DNA from: Pseudomonas capeferrum
GTDB lineage: Bacteria > Pseudomonadota > Gammaproteobacteria > Pseudomonadales > Pseudomonadaceae
Direction: 5' to 3'
NCBI RefSeq assembly: GCF_013523055.1
Contig: NZ_JAAMQM010000010.1
Span: forward strand, 1 to 64,000
DNA: 64,000 bases
Shown: positions 26,649 to 34,871 of the stretch, piece after piece
Position numbering within the stretch: the first letter of the stretch is position 1
How the letters are laid out: every line of letters begins with the position of its first letter
Position numbers and translations under genes: made by a program
Notes under the pieces: generated by a model
Database searches by the model: none
What the model was told of the DNA's origin: nothing
What the model saw: only the letters and a program-made list of their open reading frames with translations

Positions 26649-27413
26649 CTACTCCAGCACGGCTTGGAAAGGATTGCCGTTGTTGTCACGCAGTTCCAGA
26701 CGTGTCGGCCCCGATGTGCGTGACTCGAAGGAAAGGTTTGGGTTCTCGCTGACCGCGGGAAACAGCCGCAAGGTCGCCAGAGGCTGCCCTTGGCCATCGA
26801 ACAAGTCGGCCTGTTCGATGAAGAATTCCGGGATACCGCTTTGCAGGCCATTGTCCATGGGGTGCGAAACCTCGACACGCAACCGTTGCAGGCCGTCGCG
26901 CGCGTGGCGGGCGCCCAGCACCTGGCCGAGGCGCTGTTCCCAGTCGGGTTGGGCCCGCGCCACGCTGGGGGCGGTACAGCCGCCGCCTGCCGCGTCGATA
27001 AGGCTCGACCCTACATGCCAGACGCCGTCCTCGGTCTGGGCCGCCGCGCGCAAGGGCGTCGCCTGCTCGATGCGAATGCGCAAGGCGAGCAAGGGGCTTA
27101 CCTCGGGGCCAGGCTGGTAGTCGAAGATCATGGGCAAGGGGTTGAGTTCGGCCCAGGCGATGATGCGCCGCACCCGCCCAGGCAGCCCCCGGGCATCGAC
27201 CAGTAACGGAACCTGACGCGCGTCCTCCGCAAAAGGTGGTGCGACCACTTTGACCCGAGCATCGAACCGGTAGGGCTCGTCCTTGATCCACTGCTTGCGA
27301 TAGAACTCCCACATCACCGACGGGACTGGGTCTGGGCCCGGCTCCAGGGCAAGTACGGCGTTGCTGGCAGCCAGCAGGGCAAGGCACAGCACGATCCGGC
27401 GCACGTCGCTCAC
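26649..27413 (-). CDS. Quinoprotein dehydrogenase-associated SoxYZ-like carrier
   Basis: A 254-residue secreted protein with an N-terminal signal (VRRIVLCLALLAASNAVLA). The first part resembles SoxY, with GGGCTAPS as the likely carrier-type cysteine segment near residue 145, and the second part resembles SoxZ (SHPMDNGLQ). It belongs to a family found only beside PQQ dehydrogenases. The GTG start at 27413 overlaps the pedF stop by four bases (GTGA), so translation is coupled. The role is presumed to be in periplasmic electron relay or cofactor handling. Confidence 0.85.
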   Translation of the reverse strand: MSDVRRIVLCLALLAASNAVLALEPGPDPVPSVMWEFYRKQWIKDEPYRFDARVKVVAPPFAEDARQVPLLVDARGLPGRVRRIIAWAELNPLPMIFDYQPGPEVSPLLALRIRIEQATPLRAAAQTEDGVWHVGSSLIDAAGGGCTAPSVARAQPDWEQRLGQVLGARHARDGLQRLRVEVSHPMDNGLQSGIPEFFIEQADLFDGQGQPLATLRLFPAVSENPNLSFESRTSGPTRLELRDNNGNPFQAVLE

Positions 27414-27847
27414 TCCACGACACGGACGCTGTCCAGGTAGGTCCGCACGGCCCAGAGTGCTTCCTGAGAGAGGAAGTCGGCCATCTTCGGCATGTAGACC
27501 CGGCCGTCGCGCACCGCGCCATTGCGCACGCGCTCGACGTACCACTCATCACCGATGGCACCTTCCTCCAGCAGGCGCAGGTCTGGCGCGATGCCCCCGG
27601 ACTTGGCTTCCAGGCCGTGGCAGGCGGCGCAGTTCTGGTTGTAGGCCGAGGCGCCTATGGCCAGCGCCTTGTCGTGATTCTTGCTCTCGCGGTAGGGGTT
27701 CTCGGCGCGCCACTCGCTGCCCAGGGGTTCCAGGCCATCGGTGTTGACCGCCGACGGGGTCACGTCGCCGTGCGCCAGGACCGCGCTGGCAGCGCACAGG
27801 CCCAGGACGAGCAAGGTAGGCTTCAAGGCGTTTTTCACGATTGTCAT
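27410..27847 (-). CDS. pedF: Cytochrome c550 PedF
   Basis: A 145-residue periplasmic cytochrome c, the electron acceptor of the PQQ alcohol dehydrogenase. The signal peptide ends near ASAVLA, the haem motif CAACH is at residues 73-77, and the likely Met ligand lies in VYMPKM near residue 119. It is divergent from pedE with a 261-base shared promoter region (27848-28108), which should carry the regulator sites for the system. Confidence 0.93.
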   Translation of the reverse strand: MTIVKNALKPTLLVLGLCAASAVLAHGDVTPSAVNTDGLEPLGSEWRAENPYRESKNHDKALAIGASAYNQNCAACHGLEAKSGGIAPDLRLLEEGAIGDEWYVERVRNGAVRDGRVYMPKMADFLSQEALWAVRTYLDSVRVVE

Positions 27848-28108
27848 TATTCTGCCCTCGACTTCTCAGGTTGCACGCGGCCGTCCCTCGACTGAAAGAC
27901 GGTCCGGGCATGCTAGGAAGCCAGGCGGCCAGCACCCATGCTGCTTTGGTGGTCGCGCACTCATCCCTTGGTAGTAGCGCTTGCGAGGCAGTTCCAAATC
28001 ATGGTCGGCCTGGGAAGTTTTCCCGCAACAGGCAGGAAATTTTCCGTATCTCGGTAGGCGGCGGCGTTCCAGGCTATGCAGGCCACAACCTTACTGGGAA
28101 CTCCAAAC

Positions 28109-29980
28109 ATGACAATAAGATCGTTACCCACCACGCTTTCGCCCTTGTCCGCTGCCGTGCACACCGTGCTGCTGGTCGGCAGTCTGGCCCTCGCCGGCGC
28201 CGTGCAGGCGCAGCCGGTCAGTTGGGAAGACATCGCCGATGACCACAAGACCACCCATAACGTGCTGCAGTACGGCATGGGCACCAATGCCCAGCGCTGG
28301 AGCCCGCTGGCCCAGGTCAACGACCAGAACGTGTTCAAGCTGACGCCGGCGTGGTCCTACTCCTTCGGTGACGAGAAGCAGCGCGGCCAGGAATCCCAGG
28401 CCATCGTCAACGACGGTGTGATCTATGTCACCGGTTCCTATTCACGGGTCTTCGCCCTCGATGCCAAGACCGGCAAACGGCTATGGACCTACAACCATCG
28501 CCTGCCGGACAACATTCGCCCCTGCTGCGACGTGGTCAACCGCGGCGCGGCCATCTACGGCGACAAGATCTACTTTGGCACCCTCGACGCGCGTGTCGTG
28601 GCGCTGAACAAGGATACCGGCAAGGTCGTCTGGAACAAGAAGTTCGGCGACCACAGCGCCGGCTATACCATGACCGGCGCGCCTACCCTGATCAAGGACC
28701 AGAAGTCCGGCAAGGTCCTGCTGATCCACGGCAGCTCGGGTGACGAGTTCGGCGTGGTGGGCCAGTTGTACGCCCGCGATCCGGATACGGGCGAGGAAGT
28801 CTGGATGCGTCCCTTCGTCGAAGGACACATGGGCCGCCTGAACGGCAAGGACAGTACGGCGACCGGCGATGTCAAAGCCCCGTCCTGGCCAGACGATCCG
28901 AATACCGAGACCGGCAAGGTGGAAGCCTGGAGCCATGGCGGCGGCGCGCCCTGGCAGAGCGCGAGCTTCGATGCCGAGACCAATACCATCATTGTCGGGG
29001 CGGGTAACCCGGGGCCCTGGAACACATGGGCGCGAACCTCGAAGGACGGCAATCCACACGACTATGACAGCCTGTACACCTCCGGCCAGGTCGGCGTCGA
29101 TGCCACTACCGGGGAAGTGAAGTGGTTCTACCAGCACACCCCGAACGATGCCTGGGATTTCTCTGGCAACAACGAACTGGTGCTCTTCGATTACAAGGAC
29201 AAGAACGGCAAGCAGTTCAAGGCCACCGCCCATGCCGACCGCAACGGGTTTTTCTATGTGGTCGATCGCACCAACGGCAAGCTGCAGAATGCCTTCCCGT
29301 TTACGGACAACATCACCTGGGCCAGCCATATCGACCTCAAGACCGGGCGTCCCGTGGAAAACGAGGGACAACGTCCGGCCAAGCCCGAGCCTGGCCAGAG
29401 CAAGGGCAAGCCGGTCGAGGTCTCCCCGCCTTTCCTCGGCGGCAAGAACTGGAACCCCATGGCCTACAGCCAGGACACCGGCCTCTTCTACGTGCCCTCC
29501 AACCAGTGGAAGGAGGAATACTGGACCGAGGAGGTGAACTACAAGAAGGGCTCCGCGTACCTGGGCATGGGTTTCCGTATCAAGCGCATGTATGACGATC
29601 ACGTCGGTTCGCTGCGAGCCATGGACCCAGCCACTGGCAAGATGGTCTGGGAACACAAGGAGCGGTTGCCGCTGTGGGCAGGAGTCCTGGCCACCAAGGG
29701 CAACCTGGTCTTTACCGGAACGGGCGACGGCTACTTCAAGGCCTTCAACGCCAAGACGGGCGACGAGCTGTGGAAATTCCAGACAGGTAGCGGCATCGTC
29801 TCGCCGCCCATCACCTGGGAGCAGGATGGCGAGCAGTACATCGGCGTGACCGTCGGTTACGGCGGCGCGGTACCGTTGTGGGGCGGCGACATGGCCGAGC
29901 TGACCAAGCCGGTGGCCCAGGGCGGCTCGTTCTGGGTGTTCAAGATCCCGGCCTGGGATACCAAGACCGCACAGCGTTGA
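28109..29980 (+). CDS. pedE: PQQ-dependent alcohol dehydrogenase PedE/ExaA (calcium type)
   Basis: A 623-residue periplasmic quinoprotein with a signal peptide of about 34 residues and an eight-bladed propeller made of W-motifs. The adjacent disulfide Cys139-Cys140 (RPCCDVV) and the catalytic Asp350 ([11 protein letters not shown]) are present. Position +2 from that Asp is Ser352. Lanthanide-dependent enzymes (PedH, XoxF) have Asp there, so this is the Ca2+ form. It oxidises ethanol, 2-phenylethanol and other alcohols or aldehydes, giving electrons to PedF. The start at 28109 is chosen over 28076 because the signal peptide then begins normally and GGGAACT lies upstream. Confidence 0.95.
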   Translation: MTIRSLPTTLSPLSAAVHTVLLVGSLALAGAVQAQPVSWEDIADDHKTTHNVLQYGMGTNAQRWSPLAQVNDQNVFKLTPAWSYSFGDEKQRGQESQAIVNDGVIYVTGSYSRVFALDAKTGKRLWTYNHRLPDNIRPCCDVVNRGAAIYGDKIYFGTLDARVVALNKDTGKVVWNKKFGDHSAGYTMTGAPTLIKDQKSGKVLLIHGSSGDEFGVVGQLYARDPDTGEEVWMRPFVEGHMGRLNGKDSTATGDVKAPSWPDDPNTETGKVEAWSHGGGAPWQSASFDAETNTIIVGAGNPGPWNTWARTSKDGNPHDYDSLYTSGQVGVDATTGEVKWFYQHTPNDAWDFSGNNELVLFDYKDKNGKQFKATAHADRNGFFYVVDRTNGKLQNAFPFTDNITWASHIDLKTGRPVENEGQRPAKPEPGQSKGKPVEVSPPFLGGKNWNPMAYSQDTGLFYVPSNQWKEEYWTEEVNYKKGSAYLGMGFRIKRMYDDHVGSLRAMDPATGKMVWEHKERLPLWAGVLATKGNLVFTGTGDGYFKAFNAKTGDELWKFQTGSGIVSPPITWEQDGEQYIGVTVGYGGAVPLWGGDMAELTKPVAQGGSFWVFKIPAWDTKTAQR

Positions 29981-30345
29981 GCTAAGCACTTTCACCCCAG
30001 TGGTCTGGCGTTGTAACCGTAGAGACTGGCTGGGTCGCGAGCGACCGTACAGGCGTGACGTTGGCATAACCCTCCCCGGGCTGACGTTTCACCCGTGCGG
30101 CGTATCGCGGGCAAGCCTTGATGTCGCTCGGTCAAGATCAACGGGGCGCTTTGCGGCCCGCCTGGAGATTGCAAGGCTTGACGGCCTGGCATTGGGTCAC
30201 GCCGTTTTCTTTGATGCTTTGGCGCGTGGTGGTCGGTACGAGTCTTTCGCATCTCCGGCCAGTGCATCATTCAGGCCGTTCATGCGGCCCTTCCTCCCTT
30301 CGTTGAAAGACTGCCGACGTCGGGCATGTCCTTAGGAGATCTGCC
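29981..30345. other. Non-coding gap between pedE and the pentapeptide gene
   Basis: A 365-base stretch without a supportable gene. The part near 30107-30120 (atcgcgggcaagcc) resembles half of a REP, but no partner is seen. No strong terminator with a T run was found after pedE. The promoter of the pentapeptide gene probably lies in the last 150 bases. Confidence 0.45.
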
Positions 30346-30990
30346 ATGAAGTACCTCCCCTTGCTGCTCACTCTTGCCATGGCTCCCGCCCTTGCCGATG
30401 AACCGGCTGACGGCCCTCTGACCCTCAACGGTTGCGTGATCGCCGAGCACAGCAAATGCGCCGGTGCCAACCTGCGCGGGGCCGACCTGAGCAATCAGGA
30501 CCTGCGCAAGATGGACCTGTCCGGCGCCGATCTGCGCGAGGCCAACCTGCGCCATGCGCGGCTCGACCTGGCGAATCTGGAGAAAGCCGACCTGCGAGGC
30601 GCCAACCTGACCCGGGCGAGCCTGCAACAGACCAATCTACGGATCGCCCAGCTGCAGGGCGCCACGCTGATCGCGGCTCAGGCCTGGGGGGTGTTCGCCC
30701 AGGGCGCCAATTTCGAAGGAGCGGACCTGAGCGGCGCCTATCTTGAATTCGGTCGCCTATCCGGGGCCAAGCTGCATGGCAGCAACCTGAAAGCCGCGGA
30801 CTTGGAGATGACCTGGCTGAGCAAGGCCGACTTGAAGGGCGCCAACCTGGCCGATGCCAATTTGCAGGAAGCCAAGCTGGGCGAAAGCAATCTGGAGAAC
30901 GCCGACCTGCGTGGGACACGGCAACATTATGCCAACTTCCAGGACAGCAATATGGAGGGGTGCAAGGGGTGTCCCGATACGTGGAAATGA
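30346..30990 (+). CDS. Secreted pentapeptide-repeat protein of the ped region
   Basis: A 214-residue protein with a signal peptide (MKYLPLLLTLAMAPALA) and then about 25 A(D/N)LxX repeats from residue 38 to 205 (CAGANLRGADLSNQDL and so on), forming a right-handed quadrilateral helix. The C-terminus has a Cys pair (GCKGC). P. putida has the equivalent gene next to pedE. Its function is unknown, and location in the periplasm suggests a structural or binding role in the quinoprotein system. AGGAGAT precedes the ATG. Confidence 0.9.
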   Translation: MKYLPLLLTLAMAPALADEPADGPLTLNGCVIAEHSKCAGANLRGADLSNQDLRKMDLSGADLREANLRHARLDLANLEKADLRGANLTRASLQQTNLRIAQLQGATLIAAQAWGVFAQGANFEGADLSGAYLEFGRLSGAKLHGSNLKAADLEMTWLSKADLKGANLADANLQEAKLGESNLENADLRGTRQHYANFQDSNMEGCKGCPDTWK

Positions 30991-31145
30991 CATCATCCGC
31001 CACCTCGCCTTGTTAGGCGCCGCCGTGAGGCGAAGTCGCGCTTGCCCTTCTTTTTGAAGCGTGGGGGCAGGTGTTCTTGGCGATGAAATTGGAGAAGGTT
31101 TGTTTGCGGTGACGCATACCCGCCACCATCGTGGTAGCTGTACGG

Positions 31146-31202
31146 TTGCATTACCAGGCGAGTCCTTCGGACTCGATCGCAGGCAAGCCAGCTCCCACCG
31201 GT
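31146..31202. repeat. Left REP-like arm around the 42-bp repeat array
   Basis: A 57-base element containing tcgcaggcaagccagctccc, an REP variant. It is the inverse complement of 32086-32142 with only three mismatches. The two arms bracket the tandem repeat array. Confidence 0.85.
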
Positions 31203-31206
31203 TCAG

Positions 31207-32079
31207 TGGCAGTTCACCTCTTCTGTGGTGAACCAAATTGGTAGGGGTGGCAGTTCGCTCCTTCTGTGGTAAACCAAAATTGGTATGGGTGGTAGTTCAC
31301 CCTTCTGTGGTGAACCAAAACTGGTATGGGTGGCAGGTCACCCGTTCTGTGATGAACCAAAACTGGTATGGGCGGCAGTTTGCTCCTTCTGTGGTGGACC
31401 AAAATTGGTATGGGTGGCAGTTCACTCCTCCTGTGGTGAACCAAAATTGGTAGGGGTGGCAGTTCACTCCTTCTGTGGTGAACCAAAATTGGTATAGGTG
31501 GCAGTTCACTCCTTCTGTGGTGAACCAAAATTGGTATGGGTGGCAGTTCGCTCCTTCTGTGGTGAACCAAAACTGGTATGGGCGGCAGTTCGATCCTTCT
31601 GTGGTGAACCAAAATTGGTAGGAGTGGCAGTTCACCCCTCCTGTGGTGGACCAAAATTGGTAGGAGTGGCAGTTCGCTCCTTCTGTGGTGAACCAAAACT
31701 GGTATGGGTGGCAGTTCACCCCTCCTGTGGTGAACCAAAATTGGTAGGGGTGGCAGTTCACTCCTTCTGTGGTGAACCAAAACTGGTATGGATGGCAGTT
31801 CGCTCCTTCTGTGGTGAACCAAAATTGGTATGGATGGCAGTTCACCCCTTCTGTGGTGAACCAAAACTGGTATGGGCGGCAGTTCATCCCTTCTGTGGTG
31901 AACCAAAATTGGTATGGATGGCAGTTCACCCCTTCTGTGGTGAACCAAAACTGGTATGGGCGGCAGTTCATCCCTTCTGTGGTGAACCAAAACTGGTATA
32001 GGTGGCAGTTCACCCCTTCTGTGGTGAACCAACTGGCATGGGTGGCAGTGCACTCCTTCCGTGGTGAACCAAAAACTGC
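31207..32079. repeat. Tandem array of about 21 imperfect 42-bp repeats
   Basis: A unit of 42 bases beginning tggcagttcactccttctgt and ending with accaaaattggtatggg repeats about 20 times, plus a partial last copy. Copies differ at a few positions (for example aattgg/aactgg and cactcc/cgctcc), and two or three units are one or two bases shorter. Because 42 is a multiple of three, both strands stay open for long stretches, but no ribosome site or start context supports translation. The array begins gtggcagt and ends actgccac, an inverted pair just inside the REP arms. It lies between the pentapeptide gene and a response regulator gene. Confidence 0.95.
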
Positions 32080-32085
32080 CACGGT

Positions 32086-32142
32086 ACCGGTGGGAGCTGG
32101 CTTGCCTGCGATCGAGGCCGCAGGACTCGCCTGGCAATGCAA
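32086..32142. repeat. Right REP-like arm around the 42-bp repeat array
   Basis: The inverted partner of the arm at 31146-31202 (54 of 57 bases match after reverse complement), containing gggagctggcttgcctgcga. Together the arms would form an ordinary REPIN if the array were removed. Confidence 0.85.
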
Positions 32143-32277
32143 GCTGCCAATCCACACTAGAAGCTGTGGAGACACCGATCCTAATCAATAGCTCCTCTGC
32201 GCAACCCCGTAAAACCGAGCCCATGCACCTGACAACTGCGGCTCCAATCACACTGCTTCAACCCCCAGCAATCCCCC

Positions 32278-32913
32278 TCAAGCCGCCACCTTCACCAACC
32301 CACTGGCAATCGCCAGATGCACCAGCTCCGCCTGCCCACTGACCTGCAGTTTGCTCTTGAGCAATGTCAGGTGGTTGGACACCGTCTTGCTGCTGATGCA
32401 CAGCTGCTGCGCAATCACGCGCAAGGCGGTGCCCTTGGCCAGCATCAGGAAGATTTCGGTTTCGCGCTGTGTCAGGCCGTCCAACCGATCGCAGGTGGAC
32501 TGACGAGGCTGACAGGCCAACGCCGTGGCCAGCCCCTGCTCGATGTAGGCATGTCCCGCCAGGCTCCGGCGCACGGCCTCGATCAGCGTCTCGGGCGCGA
32601 CGCTTTTGGACAGGAAGCCACAGGCGCCCGCTTCCAGGGCCTGCCGAACCAGACCCAGCTCCGTATGCTCGCTAAGGAACAGCACGCGCAAGTGCGGCAG
32701 GCGTTGGCGCAGCCTGCGGGTGGTCTCCAGCCCACTGATGCCCGGCAGATCGAAATCCATGATGACCAGCCCCGGCACCTGGACCTGCACCTGCTGCAGC
32801 GCTTCTTCGCCGCTACCCGCCTGGCGCACCGGCATCTGGGCAAGGTGCTGTTCCAGTGTCGTTGCCAGGCCCAGGCGCAGCAACGGATGATCGTCGACCA
32901 AGAGGATGGCCAT
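32278..32913 (-). CDS. LuxR/NarL-family response regulator of the ped region
   Basis: A 211-residue two-domain regulator. The receiver has DDH at 7-9 and the phospho-acceptor Asp53 (LVIMDFDLPGISG), and the C-terminal helix-turn-helix lies around residues 145-205 (LTQRETEIFLMLAKG, ISSKTVSNHLTLLKSKL). The position next to the pentapeptide gene matches the PedR2-type regulator of P. putida, which answers to the kinase PedS2. No matching kinase gene is in the window, so the name is not assigned. It is divergent from the CXXCW gene. Confidence 0.88.
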   Translation of the reverse strand: MAILLVDDHPLLRLGLATTLEQHLAQMPVRQAGSGEEALQQVQVQVPGLVIMDFDLPGISGLETTRRLRQRLPHLRVLFLSEHTELGLVRQALEAGACGFLSKSVAPETLIEAVRRSLAGHAYIEQGLATALACQPRQSTCDRLDGLTQRETEIFLMLAKGTALRVIAQQLCISSKTVSNHLTLLKSKLQVSGQAELVHLAIASGLVKVAA

Positions 32914-33068
32914 GCCCTTTCTCCCTGATTCATGGGTACTCCCATCCTAGGACCCTGCATGCACCCGCCCCTTACGACTTTGGTACTGGTTCGCCTGTCG
33001 ATGGTCGCATTCACAAAGCCTGGGTACTGGCTCTTAATGACCCGCATAACAAGAACGAGACTGCGACC

Positions 33069-33620
33069 ATGCCGCGCGCCCTGCCTGTCCTCGTGTGCCT
33101 TCTGATGGCGTTACACCTACCCACCGCAAGCGTGGCTGCCACTACTCCGCTTTTCTCTCCCGACGGCTACCGCATCACGCTCTACCGTAGCCCGACACCC
33201 ACCGAAGCACCGGCCGGCGCGCGGTTGGTCGATACCGCACAGGTCCGTCGACTCATGGCCCAGCAGGCCTCGCCGTTGCTGATCGACGTCTATCGCCTTC
33301 CCTGGCTGCAAGACCGTTTCATCGCCACCGAGCCCCATGCCAACCTGCCTGGCAGTCACTGGTTGCCCAATACCGGCGACGGCGTCCTGGAGTCACGCTG
33401 GGCCAGCTATTTGAGCGACCAGCTGCAGCATCTGAGTGGCGGTGACCCAGGCCGTGGCCTGGTGTTCTACTGCCGCTCCGATTGCTGGCTGAGCTGGAAT
33501 GCGGTCAAGCGCGCCGCGGCGCTGGGCTACACCTCGCTGTACTGGTACCGTGATGGCCTGGATGCCTGGGAAGCCGCGGGCCTGCCGGTGCAGGACGCCA
33601 CGCCCGTACCACTGCCCTGA
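33069..33620 (+). CDS. PQQ-dependent catabolism-associated CXXCW motif protein
   Basis: A 183-residue exported protein with a signal peptide (VLVCLLMALHLPTASVAA). The C-terminal half is rhodanese-like and holds the family signature as YCRSDCW (Cys135, Cys139, Trp140), followed by SWNAVKRAAALGY. Members occur only in organisms using PQQ alcohol dehydrogenases, often with an ABC exporter that is absent here. The ATG at 33069 is chosen because the signal peptide starts there; its ribosome site is weak. It lies 45 bases before agmR and is probably co-transcribed. Confidence 0.88.
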   Translation: MPRALPVLVCLLMALHLPTASVAATTPLFSPDGYRITLYRSPTPTEAPAGARLVDTAQVRRLMAQQASPLLIDVYRLPWLQDRFIATEPHANLPGSHWLPNTGDGVLESRWASYLSDQLQHLSGGDPGRGLVFYCRSDCWLSWNAVKRAAALGYTSLYWYRDGLDAWEAAGLPVQDATPVPLP

Positions 33621-33665
33621 AACACCGTTTGCGTGCACATACCCACAACAACAAGGTGCAAAGCC

Positions 33666-34331
33666 ATGTACAAGATCCTCATCGCCGACGATCACCCGCT
33701 GTTCCGCGAGGCTATCCACAATGTCATCGCCGATGGCTTTCCCGGCAGCGAGGTGATGGAGACCGCGGACCTCGACAGTGCCGTGGAGCTGACCCAGGTC
33801 AATGACGATCTGGACCTGATCCTGCTCGACCTCAACATGCCCGGCATGCACGGTCTGGGCGGGCTGATGAACCTGCGCAACGAGGCGCCGACCATCCCGG
33901 TGGTCATCGTCTCCGCCGAACAGGACAAACAGGTGGTGCTGCAGGCCATTACCTATGGCGCGGTGGGTTTCATCACCAAGTCCTCGCCGCGCGCGCAGAT
34001 GACCGAAGCCATCGAGCAGATCCTCAACGGCAACGTCTACCTGCCGCCGGACATCATCCGCACGCAGAAGCCGGGCACCCGACGCAACTCGACCGAATCC
34101 CACGGCTTTGCCCCCGAACTGCTGCAGGCATTGACTCGCAAACAGTTGTTGGTGCTCGAACGCATGACCAAGGGCGAGTCGAACAAGCAGATCGCCTACA
34201 ACCTGGATATCGCCGAGACCACCGTCAAGGCACATGTGTCGGCCATCCTGCGCAAGCTCAACGTGCATAACCGGGTGCAGGCGATACTCAGTGCCGGGGA
34301 CATCGACTTCAGTGCCTATCTCAGGCGATAG
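33666..34331 (+). CDS. agmR: AgmR/ErbR-type response regulator (PedR1)
   Basis: A 221-residue LuxR-family response regulator, the exact length of P. aeruginosa AgmR (ErbR). The receiver starts [16 protein letters not shown] and has the phospho-acceptor Asp55 ([13 protein letters not shown]). The helix-turn-helix is at about 155-215 ([20 protein letters not shown]). This regulator activates pedE/exaA and PQQ-related genes in response to alcohols. Here the pedE-pedF promoter region is about 5.5 kb upstream. AAGGTG precedes the ATG. Confidence 0.92.
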   Translation: MYKILIADDHPLFREAIHNVIADGFPGSEVMETADLDSAVELTQVNDDLDLILLDLNMPGMHGLGGLMNLRNEAPTIPVVIVSAEQDKQVVLQAITYGAVGFITKSSPRAQMTEAIEQILNGNVYLPPDIIRTQKPGTRRNSTESHGFAPELLQALTRKQLLVLERMTKGESNKQIAYNLDIAETTVKAHVSAILRKLNVHNRVQAILSAGDIDFSAYLRR

Positions 34332-34363
34332 CGGGAAATGATCGCCCTCATTGCATCTGGCCA

Positions 34364-34393
34364 TTGAACATTGCGATCAAGGTGCAGTAAGCT
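34364..34393 (+). promoter_or_regulatory. Possible sigma-70 promoter for the aroF leader
   Basis: TTGAAC at 34364-34369 and TAAGCT at 34388-34393 are separated by 18 bases. They lie about 25 bases before leader peptide 1, giving a short 5' end as expected for an attenuator. The -10 match is only moderate. Confidence 0.45.
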
Positions 34394-34417
34394 CGGGACC
34401 ATTCACTGGAGAGCCAC

Positions 34418-34546
34418 ATGCCTGCCAACCGTCTTCTCAACCCCCTTCGCACCGGACGCACCCAGCGCCCTGTGAGGGTCGTTGCCGACTGCCAGGCCGT
34501 CGCCAGTTTTTATTACGGGTATTGGTTTAGCCACTGGCGCCGCTGA
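34418..34546 (+). CDS. Aromatic-rich leader peptide 1 of aroF
   Basis: A 42-codon open frame with its own GGAG site. Residues 31-40 read FYYGYWFSHW: seven of ten are Phe, Tyr or Trp. It ends TGA at 34544-34546, 50 bases before a perfect terminator hairpin and 325 bases before aroF, which makes the common precursor of these three amino acids. This is the layout of a transcription attenuator in which ribosome stalling at aromatic codons would prevent the terminator from forming. The gene is too short for standard gene calling. Confidence 0.78.
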   Translation: MPANRLLNPLRTGRTQRPVRVVADCQAVASFYYGYWFSHWRR

Positions 34547-34596
34547 TACCCACAACGGCGCCCACCTTCGAGGGGCCGCCGAACTTGAGAACACTC

Positions 34597-34628
34597 AACC
34601 CCCGGTCGGCCTCCCGACCGGGGGTTTT
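34597..34628 (+). terminator. Attenuator-type intrinsic terminator between the two leaders
   Basis: A perfect 13-base stem, AACCCCCGGTCGG at 34597-34609 with CCGACCGGGGGTT at 34614-34626, a four-base loop and TTTT at the end. It lies after leader peptide 1 and before leader peptide 2 and aroF, so it must be passed for aroF to be transcribed from the upstream promoter. Confidence 0.9.
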
Positions 34629-34673
34629 GCATTTCAAGGCCGCCAGAAATTCATTCGCAACGAGGACCTGATC

Positions 34674-34823
34674 ATGAACTACACCACCTATTACTTCGCT
34701 CACACCTATGCCTGGCGATTTAGCCAATTCCGTTCGGGCCAGCCTGCCGCCTCCGTTCGGTCCATCACTGGTGGCACTCCCTCACCTAGCGCCACGACGG
34801 CCCTTTGTCGAACACCTCGATAG
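34674..34823 (+). CDS. Aromatic-rich leader peptide 2 of aroF
   Basis: A 49-codon frame starting MNYTTYYFAHTYAWRFSQF: nine of the first 19 residues are Tyr, Phe or Trp, with Tyr most frequent. GAGGA lies nine bases before the ATG. Its stop is 48 bases before the aroF start. The second half is Ser/Thr/Pro-rich and shows no motif. It shares the TTTAGCCA segment with leader 1, suggesting duplication of the regulatory unit. No second T-rich terminator follows, so it might act through coupling to aroF translation or through another RNA fold. Confidence 0.72.
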   Translation: MNYTTYYFAHTYAWRFSQFRSGQPAASVRSITGGTPSPSATTALCRTPR

Positions 34824-34871
34824 GGCCGACCGCGCGGGCCAGAACCCGCCGTCCGCCCAGGAATCAACGCC

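Noticed and set aside
28481..30067. 528-codon frame antisense to pedE
   Set aside because: A shadow of third-position GC bias in a strongly conserved gene; no start signals and no family resemblance.
31207..32079. Possible CRISPR array
   Set aside because: The whole 42-base unit repeats without unique spacers, copies are imperfect, and no cas gene is nearby. It is a plain tandem repeat.
31214..32251. Minus-strand frame of 345 codons across the repeat array
   Set aside because: The frame is open only because the unit is a multiple of three. There is no ribosome site and the reading extends into both REP arms. Similar long frames exist on the other strand.
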